Source: Clostridia bacterium
GTDB taxonomy: Bacteria > Bacillota > Clostridia > Oscillospirales > Acutalibacteraceae
Reading direction: 5' to 3'
DNA: 64,000 nt
Assembly (NCBI GenBank): GCA_017549285.1
Contig: JAFYVE010000029.1
Coordinates: forward strand, 55,667-119,666
The notes beneath the pieces were generated by a model. The model did not search any database. It worked only from the letters and a program-made list of their open reading frames with translations, and was not told the DNA's origin. Both the position numbers and the translations under genes were made by a program. This document shows positions 53,354 to 61,259 of the stretch, one piece after another; position 1 is the stretch's first letter; each line of letters begins with the position of its first letter.

Positions 53354-53482
53354 AATGAATAATGAGCAATGAGCAGTGAGTAATGACGGAAGTTGCAAAG
53401 CGACTTGATTTTATATATTCACTATCAACATCGTATGGGTTGCCATTGGCACTCCGTTTCAGGAAAATAATATCATAATGAA
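53354..53482 (+). repeat. Non-coding stretch with short tgagcaatga-type tandem motif
   Basis: Positions ~53354-53385 read as four imperfect copies of an aatgag-type unit (aatgaat, aatgagc, aatgagc, agtgagt, aatgacg). Nothing else is recognised in this gene-free stretch. Confidence 0.4.
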
Positions 53483-53485
53483 AAA

Positions 53486-53528
53486 ACAACACAGTAAAAA
53501 ACAAGATTACTGTGTTGTCTTTTTTTTG
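53486..53528. terminator. Strong bidirectional intrinsic terminator
   Basis: Perfect 11-bp stem acaacacagta (53486-53496) with tactgtgttgt (53508-53518), with eight T residues after it and an A run before it. Confidence 0.8.
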
Positions 53529-53578
53529 ATTGGCGTCAGATGACGGATATAAGCTTTATAACCATCATATAGGTATTT

Positions 53579-53621
53579 TACTATTATCTGATAGTAAAGT
53601 CAATACTATTGTTTAATAGTA
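53579..53621 (+). promoter_or_regulatory. Twin palindromic operators upstream of the XRE gene
   Basis: Two 18-bp palindromes share the half site tactat/atagta: 53579-53596 and 53604-53621, centres 25 bp apart. A TATAAT at 53624-53629 follows directly. The layout fits autorepression by the XRE protein encoded at 53647. Confidence 0.6.
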
Positions 53622-53646
53622 AATATAATGTTCTTGAGGTGAGTGT

Positions 53647-53853
53647 ATGTATTATCCCCGTCTTAAGGATTTACGTGATGATAAAGATATGATGCAAAAA
53701 GAAGTTGCCGCATATCTTGGTATAGACCAGCGAGTATACAGCAACTATGAAACAGGAAAAAGGGAAATTCCAACTCGTTTTGTGGTTGAACTTGCAAAAT
53801 TATACGGTGTATCAACAGATTATATTTTAGGGCTTACGAATGCAATAAAATAA
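53647..53853 (+). CDS. Small XRE-family (Cro/CI-like) repressor
   Basis: 68 aa, essentially a single helix-turn-helix domain: MQKEVAAYLGIDQRVYSNYETGKREIP is the classic XRE core, followed by the dimer-side helix ending STDYILGLTNA. Binds DNA as a dimer. GAGGTGAG precedes the ATG. Two matching palindromes lie just upstream and probably serve for autoregulation. There is no neighbouring toxin or phage gene; its targets are unknown. Confidence 0.92.
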   Translation: MYYPRLKDLRDDKDMMQKEVAAYLGIDQRVYSNYETGKREIPTRFVVELAKLYGVSTDYILGLTNAIK

Positions 53854-53892
53854 GGGCTGTGAGGTAAACTCACAGTCCTTAAACTTTTTTAT
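53852..53892. terminator. Terminator after the XRE gene
   Basis: 12-bp stem aagggctgtgag (53852-53863) with ctcacagtcctt (53869-53880), one mismatch, then aaactttttt; convergent with the phosphoesterase gene. Confidence 0.8.
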
Positions 53893-55331
53893 CTTCCTAA
53901 AAGACAATCCAAGAAGTCTACATCAAAACCGTCTTCTTTAAGGTCGCTGTATCTGCCGATGTTATTGAAAATCGCATAGATTGAACCGATTTTTCTTACA
54001 AAATTATTGAACATTGAAACAATTGCATTTTCTTTGTATTCATGTCCACCGTCATCGGTTGTTTTTGTAATTGTGAATGAGTTGAATACTTCATCAGCAC
54101 CGACTTCATAAGATTCAACCGTGATTGAGTCATCTGTGAATGAAAGAATGTTATATGTAGGTTCAAGTGTGAGGTAATCAAAGCCGATTACGTCTTCATT
54201 CAGACCGAGTTCTTCTTCCTCTCTGGGACGGTTGATTGAGCAAGAAACCATATAAACAGTACCTGCGGGGTCAACCATTTCAGGTGCAAGGGGAGCTACA
54301 GTCTTATTGTTATAAAGAACATTTGAAACTGTGTAGAAATGGCTGTGACCGAGAAGAACAAGGTCAATTCCGTATTCATCAACGATAGGTGCCCACATCA
54401 GACGGATAAGTGCATTTTCACTTTCACGATGGGGAATTCTGCCGCTGTAAAGGTCGTGATGAGCAACAAGAACTTTCCATTTTACATCGGGATTTTCATT
54501 GACAGCCTTTTCAACGAATGCTACGTGGTCTTCACCTGATGCGTTGTTTGTGTCAGCCATAAGGAAAAGAACGTCGCCTTTTACAAACCAGTAGTTGTCG
54601 CCTACATATGATGAAACCTTTGCTTCTTCATATTCATTTGGGACGTTAGCAAAAGTCTTGTATTCAACACCTTTTCTGTCGTGGTTGCCGATTGTTGTTG
54701 CAACGGGGATTGACTTGAGGAAAGGTGAAGCTGTAAAAGCTTTGTATTCAGCTTCAAGACCGTCACTTGCCTGGTCACCTGCTGAAATAAGAAGGTTTAT
54801 GTCGGGTTCTTTTATAAATGCATCTGTGAGTGCATTGTGAAGACCGAGTGATGTATCATAAAGAGAAGTTGTGTTTTCTTCCGAATCGTTTGTGATGTGG
54901 ATGTCAGTCATATAGACAGCCTTGAATTCGTCTTCTGAAGCTGTTCTGAATGAATAAACAGCAGATTCATAATCACCGCTTACAGCTTTATAATAGTATG
55001 TGGTGTCAAAATCAAGGTTTGTGATTGTTACATGATTTACGAAGTCACCGTCTGAAGCTTTTTCTGTTGTGCCTTCAAAATCTTCCGCACCGATCATAAG
55101 AATGTTTGTGCTGAGTGTGATAACAGGAGTGTTTTCTGTTTCTGTATACCACGTGAAGTTTCTTTCTGTTTCGTCTGAGCCTGCAAACATTATAAGACCT
55201 GCTTTTGTATCGTCTGATTCAAAAATTGCATCCCATACAAAATTTTCTGCAGCAAAAGAAGGAATGATTGCTGTTGTAAGCATTACTGCTGTCATAAGTA
55301 TGCAGAGGAGATTTTTTGTAATTTTTTTCAT
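53889..55331 (-). CDS. Secreted purple-acid-phosphatase-like metallophosphoesterase
   Basis: 480 aa. Signal peptide at residues 1-~27; a fibronectin-III-like N-terminal domain (about 30-120, ending YYYKAVSGDYESAVYSFRT), as in purple acid phosphatases; the metallophosphoesterase domain (about 130-400) with YMTDIHI, SAGDQASDG, IGNHDRKG, VAHHDLYSG and LLGHSHFY. A C-terminal segment (about 430-460) contains the aromatic amphipathic helix also seen in other exported proteins. The ATG at 55331 follows GGGG. It is the third calcineurin-like enzyme here but of a different subfamily than those at 3324 and 20622. Promoter at 55365-55392. Confidence 0.92.
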   Translation of the reverse strand: MKKITKNLLCILMTAVMLTTAIIPSFAAENFVWDAIFESDDTKAGLIMFAGSDETERNFTWYTETENTPVITLSTNILMIGAEDFEGTTEKASDGDFVNHVTITNLDFDTTYYYKAVSGDYESAVYSFRTASEDEFKAVYMTDIHITNDSEENTTSLYDTSLGLHNALTDAFIKEPDINLLISAGDQASDGLEAEYKAFTASPFLKSIPVATTIGNHDRKGVEYKTFANVPNEYEEAKVSSYVGDNYWFVKGDVLFLMADTNNASGEDHVAFVEKAVNENPDVKWKVLVAHHDLYSGRIPHRESENALIRLMWAPIVDEYGIDLVLLGHSHFYTVSNVLYNNKTVAPLAPEMVDPAGTVYMVSCSINRPREEEELGLNEDVIGFDYLTLEPTYNILSFTDDSITVESYEVGADEVFNSFTITKTTDDGGHEYKENAIVSMFNNFVRKIGSIYAIFNNIGRYSDLKEDGFDVDFLDCLLGR

Positions 55332-55364
55332 TATAATTGCCCCTTTTTTCTTTAATATAATATT

Positions 55365-55392
55365 ATTATAATACAAATAAACGAAATGTCAA
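55365..55392 (-). promoter_or_regulatory. Promoter of the secreted phosphoesterase
   Basis: Minus strand: TTGACA (55392-55387), 16-nt spacer, TATAAT (55370-55365). Confidence 0.75.
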
Positions 55393-55464
55393 TATTTTCA
55401 GGAAATGTGTAAAATCCGATTTTGTATGGATTTTTTTATATAATCGTGATATAATAAAAAACAC

Positions 55465-55534
55465 TCAACCGAAGGTTGATTTCTCCCCATTCAACCGACA
55501 GTATGTTGATTTAAGATAAAAATTTATCTATACT
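55465..55534 (+). promoter_or_regulatory. Promoter with two palindromic sites for the membrane XRE regulator
   Basis: Promoter TTGATT (55506-55511), 17-nt spacer, TATACT (55529-55534). A perfect palindrome tcaaccgaaggttga lies at 55465-55479, and a second tcaac...gttga site (55491-55509) overlaps the -35. These are likely operators. Confidence 0.6.
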
Positions 55535-55557
55535 GAATATGAAAGGAGGCACAAATT

Positions 55558-56172
55558 ATGGATCAGTTGAAAATCGGAAAATTCATATCCGAGTGCAGAA
55601 AAAATATCGGACTGACTCAGAAGCAACTTGCAGAAAAACTGAACATTACAGACAGGGCAGTTTCAAAATGGGAAACGGGAAAAGCTTTGCCTGATTCTTC
55701 AATAATGCTTGAACTGTGCCGAATTCTCAAAATTACCGTAAATGATTTATTGAGCGGGGAGGTAATCAGTATGGAAAACAACAATCAGATAAACGAAAAG
55801 CTTCTGATTGAAATGTCGAAAGAATTGGAAAGAAAAAACAAAACAGTATGGACATCAATGTGGGTGATTATGAGCGTTTGCATTGTGGCGCTGCTTGCAG
55901 GTCTTGTTATTGCAGCATTCCTGATACCCGAGGGAATATGGCAGTTGGTCACGATTATCGGACTTTGTGTTGTATTTCTGATACCGTGTTTCTATGCATT
56001 GAAGCTTGAAATAAGTGTTGGTGCTTATAAATGCAAAAACTGCGGTCACGAGATTGTGCCGACATATATGCAGGCACTCAATGCCATGCATAGGGGAACA
56101 ACACGTTATCTGAAGTGTCCCGAATGCAATAAGCGTTCCTGGTGTAAAAAAGTATTGAACACAGATAAATAA
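55558..56172 (+). CDS. Membrane-bound XRE regulator with C-terminal zinc ribbon
   Basis: 204 aa. Residues 5-62 are an XRE helix-turn-helix (GLTQKQLAEKLNITDRAVSKWETGKALPD). Then a short helical linker, two membrane helices (about 100-122 and 128-150), and a C-terminal domain with CKNC (about 159-162) and CPEC (about 189-192), which form a zinc-ribbon-like Cys4 site. Because the HTH and the ribbon would both be cytosolic, it could sense membrane state. GGAGG precedes the ATG. Upstream palindromes suggest autoregulation. There is no visible partner gene; the secreted phosphoesterase is divergent. Confidence 0.85.
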   Translation: MDQLKIGKFISECRKNIGLTQKQLAEKLNITDRAVSKWETGKALPDSSIMLELCRILKITVNDLLSGEVISMENNNQINEKLLIEMSKELERKNKTVWTSMWVIMSVCIVALLAGLVIAAFLIPEGIWQLVTIIGLCVVFLIPCFYALKLEISVGAYKCKNCGHEIVPTYMQALNAMHRGTTRYLKCPECNKRSWCKKVLNTDK

Positions 56173-56205
56173 AAAGAAAGGTCGGGAAACCGACCTTTTC
56201 TTTAT
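56173..56205. terminator. Bidirectional terminator
   Basis: 9-bp stem aaaggtcgg (56177-56185) with ccgaccttt (56190-56198), GAAA loop, T-rich after it and A-rich before it. Confidence 0.85.
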
Positions 56206-56206
56206 T

Positions 56207-57376
56207 TTATGCTTTGTAATTTTCAGGGAAGACATATGCGAACCGGCTGAGCTCTTTATCAACTATATCCATATTGTCTTTGATATTGATAATTGAGATA
56301 AGACCGAGTTTGAAATTAAGGTCCATAGCAAGATTTATGGTGAAATCATAATAGAGATTGTATTCAACCGCACAGACTTTCTTTGTTGCTCTGTTGAAAT
56401 AAATTGAAACTGAAGAATCGTGGAAATTAAGATTCTTGAAAGAAGCTTTCATTGTACCGATAAGTTCTTCAAGATCTCCTGTGAACATTTTATTTATTTC
56501 GTCATAACCTGATGTAAGAGTATCCTTCTGAGGAACATCAAATATTTTTCCGTGTCTGAGAGTTGTTGTGTCTGAAGGTATTGTCTTCAAAACTTCGGGA
56601 GCAAAAGTAACAGTAAGAACATCAAGACCTGTCATTGTAAGATTATAATCAGGCTGTTCCTGAACTCTGCCGTCAGCTGTTCTCTTGGGTGCGTAATTAT
56701 AAGTCTTGTTTGTGCCGTATGTAATTGAAGTGATATCATTGAGTGAGAGTTTGCTTACAAAATCTTTATTTTTTACGGGGAAATTAAGATCTGTTGCAGC
56801 ATATGACCTTGTGCTGCACTTATATGTGACTTTACCTTTTTCTTTGGTAAGTTCAGCACCGAGATCTATTTTATCCTCAGCTTTCATTCCGGGGATTGAG
56901 TTCATCTGTTTGTTGAACTTTGCAATAAGATTGGGATTGTTGTTTGAGATATCAATATTCTGAAGCATACTTGTATACTGGAATCTCTGATTAGTTGCTT
57001 TGATATGATTTGCAAACGCGTTGAAAAGATTGAATTTATCTACAGCACTGTAAAGAAGGTCAAGAGGATCAATTTTTGCAGAAAAACGAAGCAGAGTTCT
57101 TGCGTCAACAGAAGTAACAACACCGTCACCGTCCATATCGGCTGCGCTTGTGTTTATATCGCCTGCTTTACCTACCGAAGCAAGTAATGCCTCTCTTGCA
57201 TCAAGTGCATCAAATTTACCGTCTTTGTTGACATCACCGGCAACTGTTTCAAACATTGCATTATATGCATCATTGAGCTGAGCATTACTTTCATTGACTG
57301 AAAGTGCAAATGCAGAAACCGACATTGATGAAACAAGAATAATTGTTGCCATAAGCACACAAAAAATCTTTTTCAT
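56207..57376 (-). CDS. Secreted protein with N-terminal dockerin-like repeats
   Basis: 389 aa. Signal peptide at residues 1-~24. Directly after it, residues ~45-105 carry two calcium-binding-type dockerin repeats: GDVNKDGKFDALDAREALL and DMDGDGVVTSVDARTLLRF. The remaining ~280 residues have no recognised domain and are predicted to be mixed alpha/beta. Dockerins normally bind cohesins; a cohesin-like protein is encoded at 44046. The ATG at 57376 has GGAG upstream; the longer frame to 57433 is discarded. Its N-terminal dockerin position is less usual than C-terminal. Confidence 0.85.
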   Translation of the reverse strand: MKKIFCVLMATIILVSSMSVSAFALSVNESNAQLNDAYNAMFETVAGDVNKDGKFDALDAREALLASVGKAGDINTSAADMDGDGVVTSVDARTLLRFSAKIDPLDLLYSAVDKFNLFNAFANHIKATNQRFQYTSMLQNIDISNNNPNLIAKFNKQMNSIPGMKAEDKIDLGAELTKEKGKVTYKCSTRSYAATDLNFPVKNKDFVSKLSLNDITSITYGTNKTYNYAPKRTADGRVQEQPDYNLTMTGLDVLTVTFAPEVLKTIPSDTTTLRHGKIFDVPQKDTLTSGYDEINKMFTGDLEELIGTMKASFKNLNFHDSSVSIYFNRATKKVCAVEYNLYYDFTINLAMDLNFKLGLISIINIKDNMDIVDKELSRFAYVFPENYKA

Positions 57377-57463
57377 AGAAAATTCTCCATTCATAAAATA
57401 ATACATTATACATATTAACATAAAAAAACTCATTTGTAAACACGTATATTTATATTTTTGCTA

Positions 57464-57492
57464 TTGATATTCTGAAATTTTTTCTGTATAAT
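57464..57492 (+). promoter_or_regulatory. Promoter of the GGGtGRT pair
   Basis: TTGATA (57464-57469), 17-nt spacer, TATAAT (57487-57492). Confidence 0.7.
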
Positions 57493-57544
57493 AACTAAGT
57501 GATAATTTTTATCGGATGTTAATAACCGAAAGGAGATAATCAAA

Positions 57545-58237
57545 ATGACTTATTCACACGAAGTATTAGAAATGTGCAAAGTCAACAAAGGACCCAACCA
57601 CGGTCCCGCACCCATCCCCGAAGAAGGCAAATGGGTTAAGGCTTATGACGTAAAGGACATTTCAGGTTTCACACACGGTATCGGCTGGTGTGCTCCTCAG
57701 CAGGGCGCTTGCAAGCTTTCTCTCAATGTTAAAGAAGGCGTTATCGAAGAAGCTCTTGTTGAAACAATCGGCTGCTCAGGTATGACTCACTCAGCTGCTA
57801 TGGCTAGTGAAATCCTCCCCGGCAAGACAATTCTTGAAGCTCTCAACACAGACCTTGTCTGTGACGCTATCAACACAGCTATGCGTGAGCTCTTCCTCCA
57901 GATCGTTTACGGCAGAACACAGTCTGCTTTCTCAGAAGACGGTCTTACAGTAGGCGCAGGTCTTGAAGACCTCGGTAAGGGCCTCCGTTCACAGGTTGGT
58001 ACAATGTACGGCACAAACGCTAAGGGCGTTCGTTACCTTGAAATGGCAGAAGGCTATGTTACAAGAATGGCTCTTGACGAAAACGATCAGGTTATCGGTT
58101 ACGAGTTCGTTTCTCTCGGCAAGATGACAGACTTCATCAAGAAGGGCGATGATCCCACAACAGCTTACAACAAGGCTATGGGCACTTACGGCAGATTCGC
58201 TGATGCTGCTAAGTACATCGACCCCCGTAAGGAATAA
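57545..58237 (+). CDS. NifU-N-like (iron-sulfur scaffold-like) partner of the GGGtGRT protein
   Basis: 230 aa cytosolic protein of a family usually annotated as iron-sulfur cluster assembly scaffold protein on the strength of a NifU-N-like fold. Cysteines lie in IGWCAPQQGACK (about residues 48-59) and ETIGCSGMTHSA (about 77-88), an arrangement reminiscent of NifU. The true function is unknown. Codon choice is strongly biased to gct, aag, aac and ggc, unlike most neighbours, which suggests high expression. GAAAGGAGA precedes the ATG. It is followed after 14 nt by the GGGtGRT gene with an equally strong site, and the two are conserved together in Clostridia as far as I recall. Confidence 0.8.
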   Translation: MTYSHEVLEMCKVNKGPNHGPAPIPEEGKWVKAYDVKDISGFTHGIGWCAPQQGACKLSLNVKEGVIEEALVETIGCSGMTHSAAMASEILPGKTILEALNTDLVCDAINTAMRELFLQIVYGRTQSAFSEDGLTVGAGLEDLGKGLRSQVGTMYGTNAKGVRYLEMAEGYVTRMALDENDQVIGYEFVSLGKMTDFIKKGDDPTTAYNKAMGTYGRFADAAKYIDPRKE

Positions 58238-58251
58238 GGAGGTACACGAAC

Positions 58252-59250
58252 ATGGCATTATTTGAAAACTACGAAAGAAGAGAAGCTAAAATTCTCGCTG
58301 TTCTTAAAGAATACGGCATCAACTCAATCGAAGAGTGTAAAGAAATCACTCTTGCAAAGGGTATCGACTGCGACAAAATCGTAAGAGAAACTCAGCCCAT
58401 CTGCTTCGAAAACGCTGTTTGGGCATACACAGTAGGTTGCGCTATCGCTCTCAAGAAGGGCTGCACAAAGGCTGCTGACGCTGCTGCTGCTATCGGTGAA
58501 GGCCTTCAGGCTTTCTGTATCCCCGGTTCAGTTGCTGACAACCGTCAGGTTGGTCTCGGCCACGGTAACCTCGGCAAAATGCTTCTTTCAGAAGAAACAG
58601 AGTGCTTCTGCTTCCTTGCAGGTCACGAATCATTCGCAGCTGCTGAAGGCGCTATCAAAATCGCTCTTAACGCTAACAAGGTAAGAGTTCAGCCCCTCAG
58701 AGTTATCCTTAACGGTCTCGGCAAGGATGCTGCTATGATCATCTCAAGAATCAACGGCTTCACATACGTTCAGACAGAGTTCGATCCCTACTCAGAAACT
58801 GTTAAGATTGTTAACGAAACAGCTTACTCAACAGGTGACAGAGCTAAGGTTCGTTGCTACGGTTCAGACAACGTTCCCGAAGGTGTTGCTATCATGAGAC
58901 TTGAAAATGTTGGTGTTTCAATCACAGGTAACTCAACTAACCCCACTCGTTTCCAGCACCCCGTTGCAGGCACATACAAGAAGTGGTGTGTTGAGAACGG
59001 CGTAAGCTACTTCTCAGTTGCATCAGGCGGCGGTACAGGCCGTACACTTCATCCCGATAACATGGCTGCAGGCCCCGCTTCATACGGTATGACAGATACA
59101 ATGGGCCGTATGCACTCAGACGCTCAGTTCGCAGGTTCTTCATCAGTTCCCGCTCACGTTGAGATGATGGGTCTTATCGGTGCAGGTAACAACCCCATGG
59201 TTGGTATGACTGTTGCATGTGCAGTTGCTATTGAAGAAGCTTGCAAGTAA
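58252..59250 (+). CDS. GGGtGRT protein
   Basis: 332 aa cytosolic protein of the uncharacterised GGGtGRT family. The naming motif is visible as SGGGTGRTLHPDN at about residues 262-274. Other conserved-looking parts are the Gly/Ala-rich helices QVGLGHGNLGKML and GLIGAGNNPMVGMTVACAVAIEEACK. No enzyme activity is established. AAGGAGG precedes the ATG. Codon bias is even stronger than in the upstream partner (runs of gct Ala codons), in line with an abundant housekeeping-like protein. A terminator-like hairpin follows at 59341. Confidence 0.88.
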   Translation: MALFENYERREAKILAVLKEYGINSIEECKEITLAKGIDCDKIVRETQPICFENAVWAYTVGCAIALKKGCTKAADAAAAIGEGLQAFCIPGSVADNRQVGLGHGNLGKMLLSEETECFCFLAGHESFAAAEGAIKIALNANKVRVQPLRVILNGLGKDAAMIISRINGFTYVQTEFDPYSETVKIVNETAYSTGDRAKVRCYGSDNVPEGVAIMRLENVGVSITGNSTNPTRFQHPVAGTYKKWCVENGVSYFSVASGGGTGRTLHPDNMAAGPASYGMTDTMGRMHSDAQFAGSSSVPAHVEMMGLIGAGNNPMVGMTVACAVAIEEACK

Positions 59251-59340
59251 TTCCTTGATATATAAGGGTTTCTGAGACTTTTTAGGACTATAAAGGTTAT
59301 TAAAAAAATCTCATCACGTGAAATTTAATTCATAAAAACT

Positions 59341-59392
59341 TAGACACATCATTTTTGAGTTTTTTCAGATGATGTGTCTATATTTTTTATGT
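59341..59392 (+). terminator. Terminator after the GGGtGRT gene
   Basis: Perfect 12-bp stem tagacacatcat (59341-59352) with atgatgtgtcta (59369-59380), 16-nt loop, then tattttttat. A related hairpin with the same gacacat/atgtgtc core lies at 61196-61232. The rest of 59251-59524 shows no gene. Confidence 0.65.
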
Positions 59393-59524
59393 GAATTGTG
59401 AGGGATTTTTAATGCAGAAAATCAAAATGAAATCGGCTAAATCTATTACCTTTAAAGAGGGTTGTCATTCGAGCCAAGATAAGTGCATGAAGAAAGGCAG
59501 GAGATTCGTTCTCCTGCCTATTTA

Positions 59525-60985
59525 TTATACTTCAACAATCCACAGATTATTTGGCGCAAATTCAACAGAGTAGTTTCCTTCGGCTTCTACATAGTAATCT
59601 GTGTATGCAGTTACGGATTCTTTTTCACTTACGCCAAACAAGGGCAAGGGAACACAGATGGTGTCAAGGAGAGTATCTTCAAAAAACACTTTAGCAGAAA
59701 GCGTTCCATCGACGGCAATTTTGACATTTTCAGGAGCGTCAGCTTTAAAGTTGTTCTTGATCATAACAGTCACATCGAGACCATTCCCATCTTTACGCTT
59801 CGTTACTTTCGAGGTGATTTCCAGCTTTGTGAAAATCTCGTCCGTAGCATACTGCTCCATCACAACCTTTGTTCCTGCATCTCGTAAATGGTACTGCATA
59901 AGCTTTTTTTCATTTTCAAGATCAGAAATATCTGTGGATAAGTTGGATGCGCCAGCATAGAGACTACGAATCGTTTGATTGGCTGCTTGGCGAGCCTGTG
60001 TATTTCTTTTTTCAATCTCAATATTTTCCACAATGGCATTTGCAGCTACTGAAATACCCGCTCCAGGACCGGCAATGCCATCAGCGAGTCCACCCAGAAA
60101 AGCCCAATCTTTCTTTTTCTCTTGCTTTACAGAGGAACTGAGGATGAAGCTGAGTTCTTTGATGGCTTTTTGGCCTTCTATGTAATCGCTGATTTTCTTA
60201 CTGATGTTTTCGATAGCCTCATCAAGCATACAAATGCGCTTGTCGATACCATAAAGAGACAGAAGTCGTTGGGTTAGAGAAATATATCGATATTCCGCTT
60301 CGCTCAGTTTTCCTCTTTTCGGTTTTTGTTCCTCGGCTTTATGCCATTCTTCTACCATTTTCGTTATTTTTTTGTGTTCCGCTTCCCCTCGTCGCAGTAA
60401 ATCTGCTATTGTAGCATCATTCACATAAATGGAATGATATTGTGCAGGAACTTTTCGTGCTGTCAAGTTCTCAGTGGCGATTTTTATAGCTTTTTGTTTA
60501 GAAAAATCACTGTGTATGCTCGTGATACCGGCTTCGATGCACTCTTCGTATATGTAATGTGCAGGGAATAACCATTTGCCGCTCTCGTAAATTGAGTACA
60601 TAAGATCTTTATCAAAGTATGCCTTAAACGCCAGCATTAGTTCGTCTAATGCTTCTTTTCCAAAGGAATTATAGAATTCTTCAATACTGTGGTTGCCGGC
60701 AACATACTTGGATTCAATCAAATGGTTTGCGTATGTTCCGTTGCTGTGAAGTAGCAGTCCATTTAGTTTTTCGGATATACTCCAAATTTTATCGTTGGGT
60801 AAAACGTTATTTATATACTCTTTATATTCTCTTTTAAATCCTGCCAAAACCCACGAATTTACATCAGATCTTGAAAATGACGCAAGTTTCTGCAAAAGAA
60901 ATGTTTGCAGATCTTTGATTGCATATTGATGTGGTTGAATGGATTCTTCCTTATTCTTCTTGAATCCAAAAAAAGAAAATGCCAT
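59525..60985 (-). CDS. Orphan 486-aa protein of unknown function
   Basis: Not recognised. Residues ~1-260 are charged and helical with coiled-coil stretches (EAEHKKITKMVEEWHKAEE). A Gly/Ala-rich hydrophobic patch follows (WAFLGGLADGIAGPGAGISVAANAIVENIE, about 297-326), which might insert into or lie on a membrane. The C-terminal ~100 residues are beta-rich, like an Ig-like or C2-type sandwich. There is no signal peptide. Codon usage differs from neighbours (more cgc, cgt, cca and gga), and it is flanked by two similar hairpins, so it may be acquired DNA. GGAG precedes the ATG. Confidence 0.75.
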   Translation of the reverse strand: MAFSFFGFKKNKEESIQPHQYAIKDLQTFLLQKLASFSRSDVNSWVLAGFKREYKEYINNVLPNDKIWSISEKLNGLLLHSNGTYANHLIESKYVAGNHSIEEFYNSFGKEALDELMLAFKAYFDKDLMYSIYESGKWLFPAHYIYEECIEAGITSIHSDFSKQKAIKIATENLTARKVPAQYHSIYVNDATIADLLRRGEAEHKKITKMVEEWHKAEEQKPKRGKLSEAEYRYISLTQRLLSLYGIDKRICMLDEAIENISKKISDYIEGQKAIKELSFILSSSVKQEKKKDWAFLGGLADGIAGPGAGISVAANAIVENIEIEKRNTQARQAANQTIRSLYAGASNLSTDISDLENEKKLMQYHLRDAGTKVVMEQYATDEIFTKLEITSKVTKRKDGNGLDVTVMIKNNFKADAPENVKIAVDGTLSAKVFFEDTLLDTICVPLPLFGVSEKESVTAYTDYYVEAEGNYSVEFAPNNLWIVEV

Positions 60986-61195
60986 TTATATCATCTCCTT
61001 GTTCTATTTTTCTTATTATACTAGAGGGTTCATCCAATTACAAGTATTTTTGCTGCTATGTGAAATAAAAATACGCATATTTTTCCTCCTTTAAGTTTTA
61101 TACATTTACTTTAACAAACATATAACATGCTACATAGTTATTATGTATTAGTTATAAAGAAAATGCAATCCTCTGCAATTTATTAACTAAAAAAT

Positions 61196-61240
61196 CGGAC
61201 ACATTTCAGAGTTTGCCTCTTTGATGTGTCCGTATTTTTA
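61196..61240. terminator. Terminator of the CmpB-like gene
   Basis: Stem cggacacat (61196-61204) with atgtgtccg (61224-61232), T-rich on both strands. On the minus strand it follows the gene ending at 61260. Confidence 0.65.
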
Positions 61241-61259
61241 TGTCTTATTAATCTTGTTT

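Noticed and set aside
44046-57376. A classical cellulosome locus
   Set aside because: Only one cohesin-like and one dockerin-like protein are seen, no scaffoldin with several cohesins and no glycosidase carrying a dockerin.
59391-59573. 60-aa open frame after the GGGtGRT terminator
   Set aside because: Starts inside the terminator region, overlaps the convergent orphan gene and has no family resemblance.
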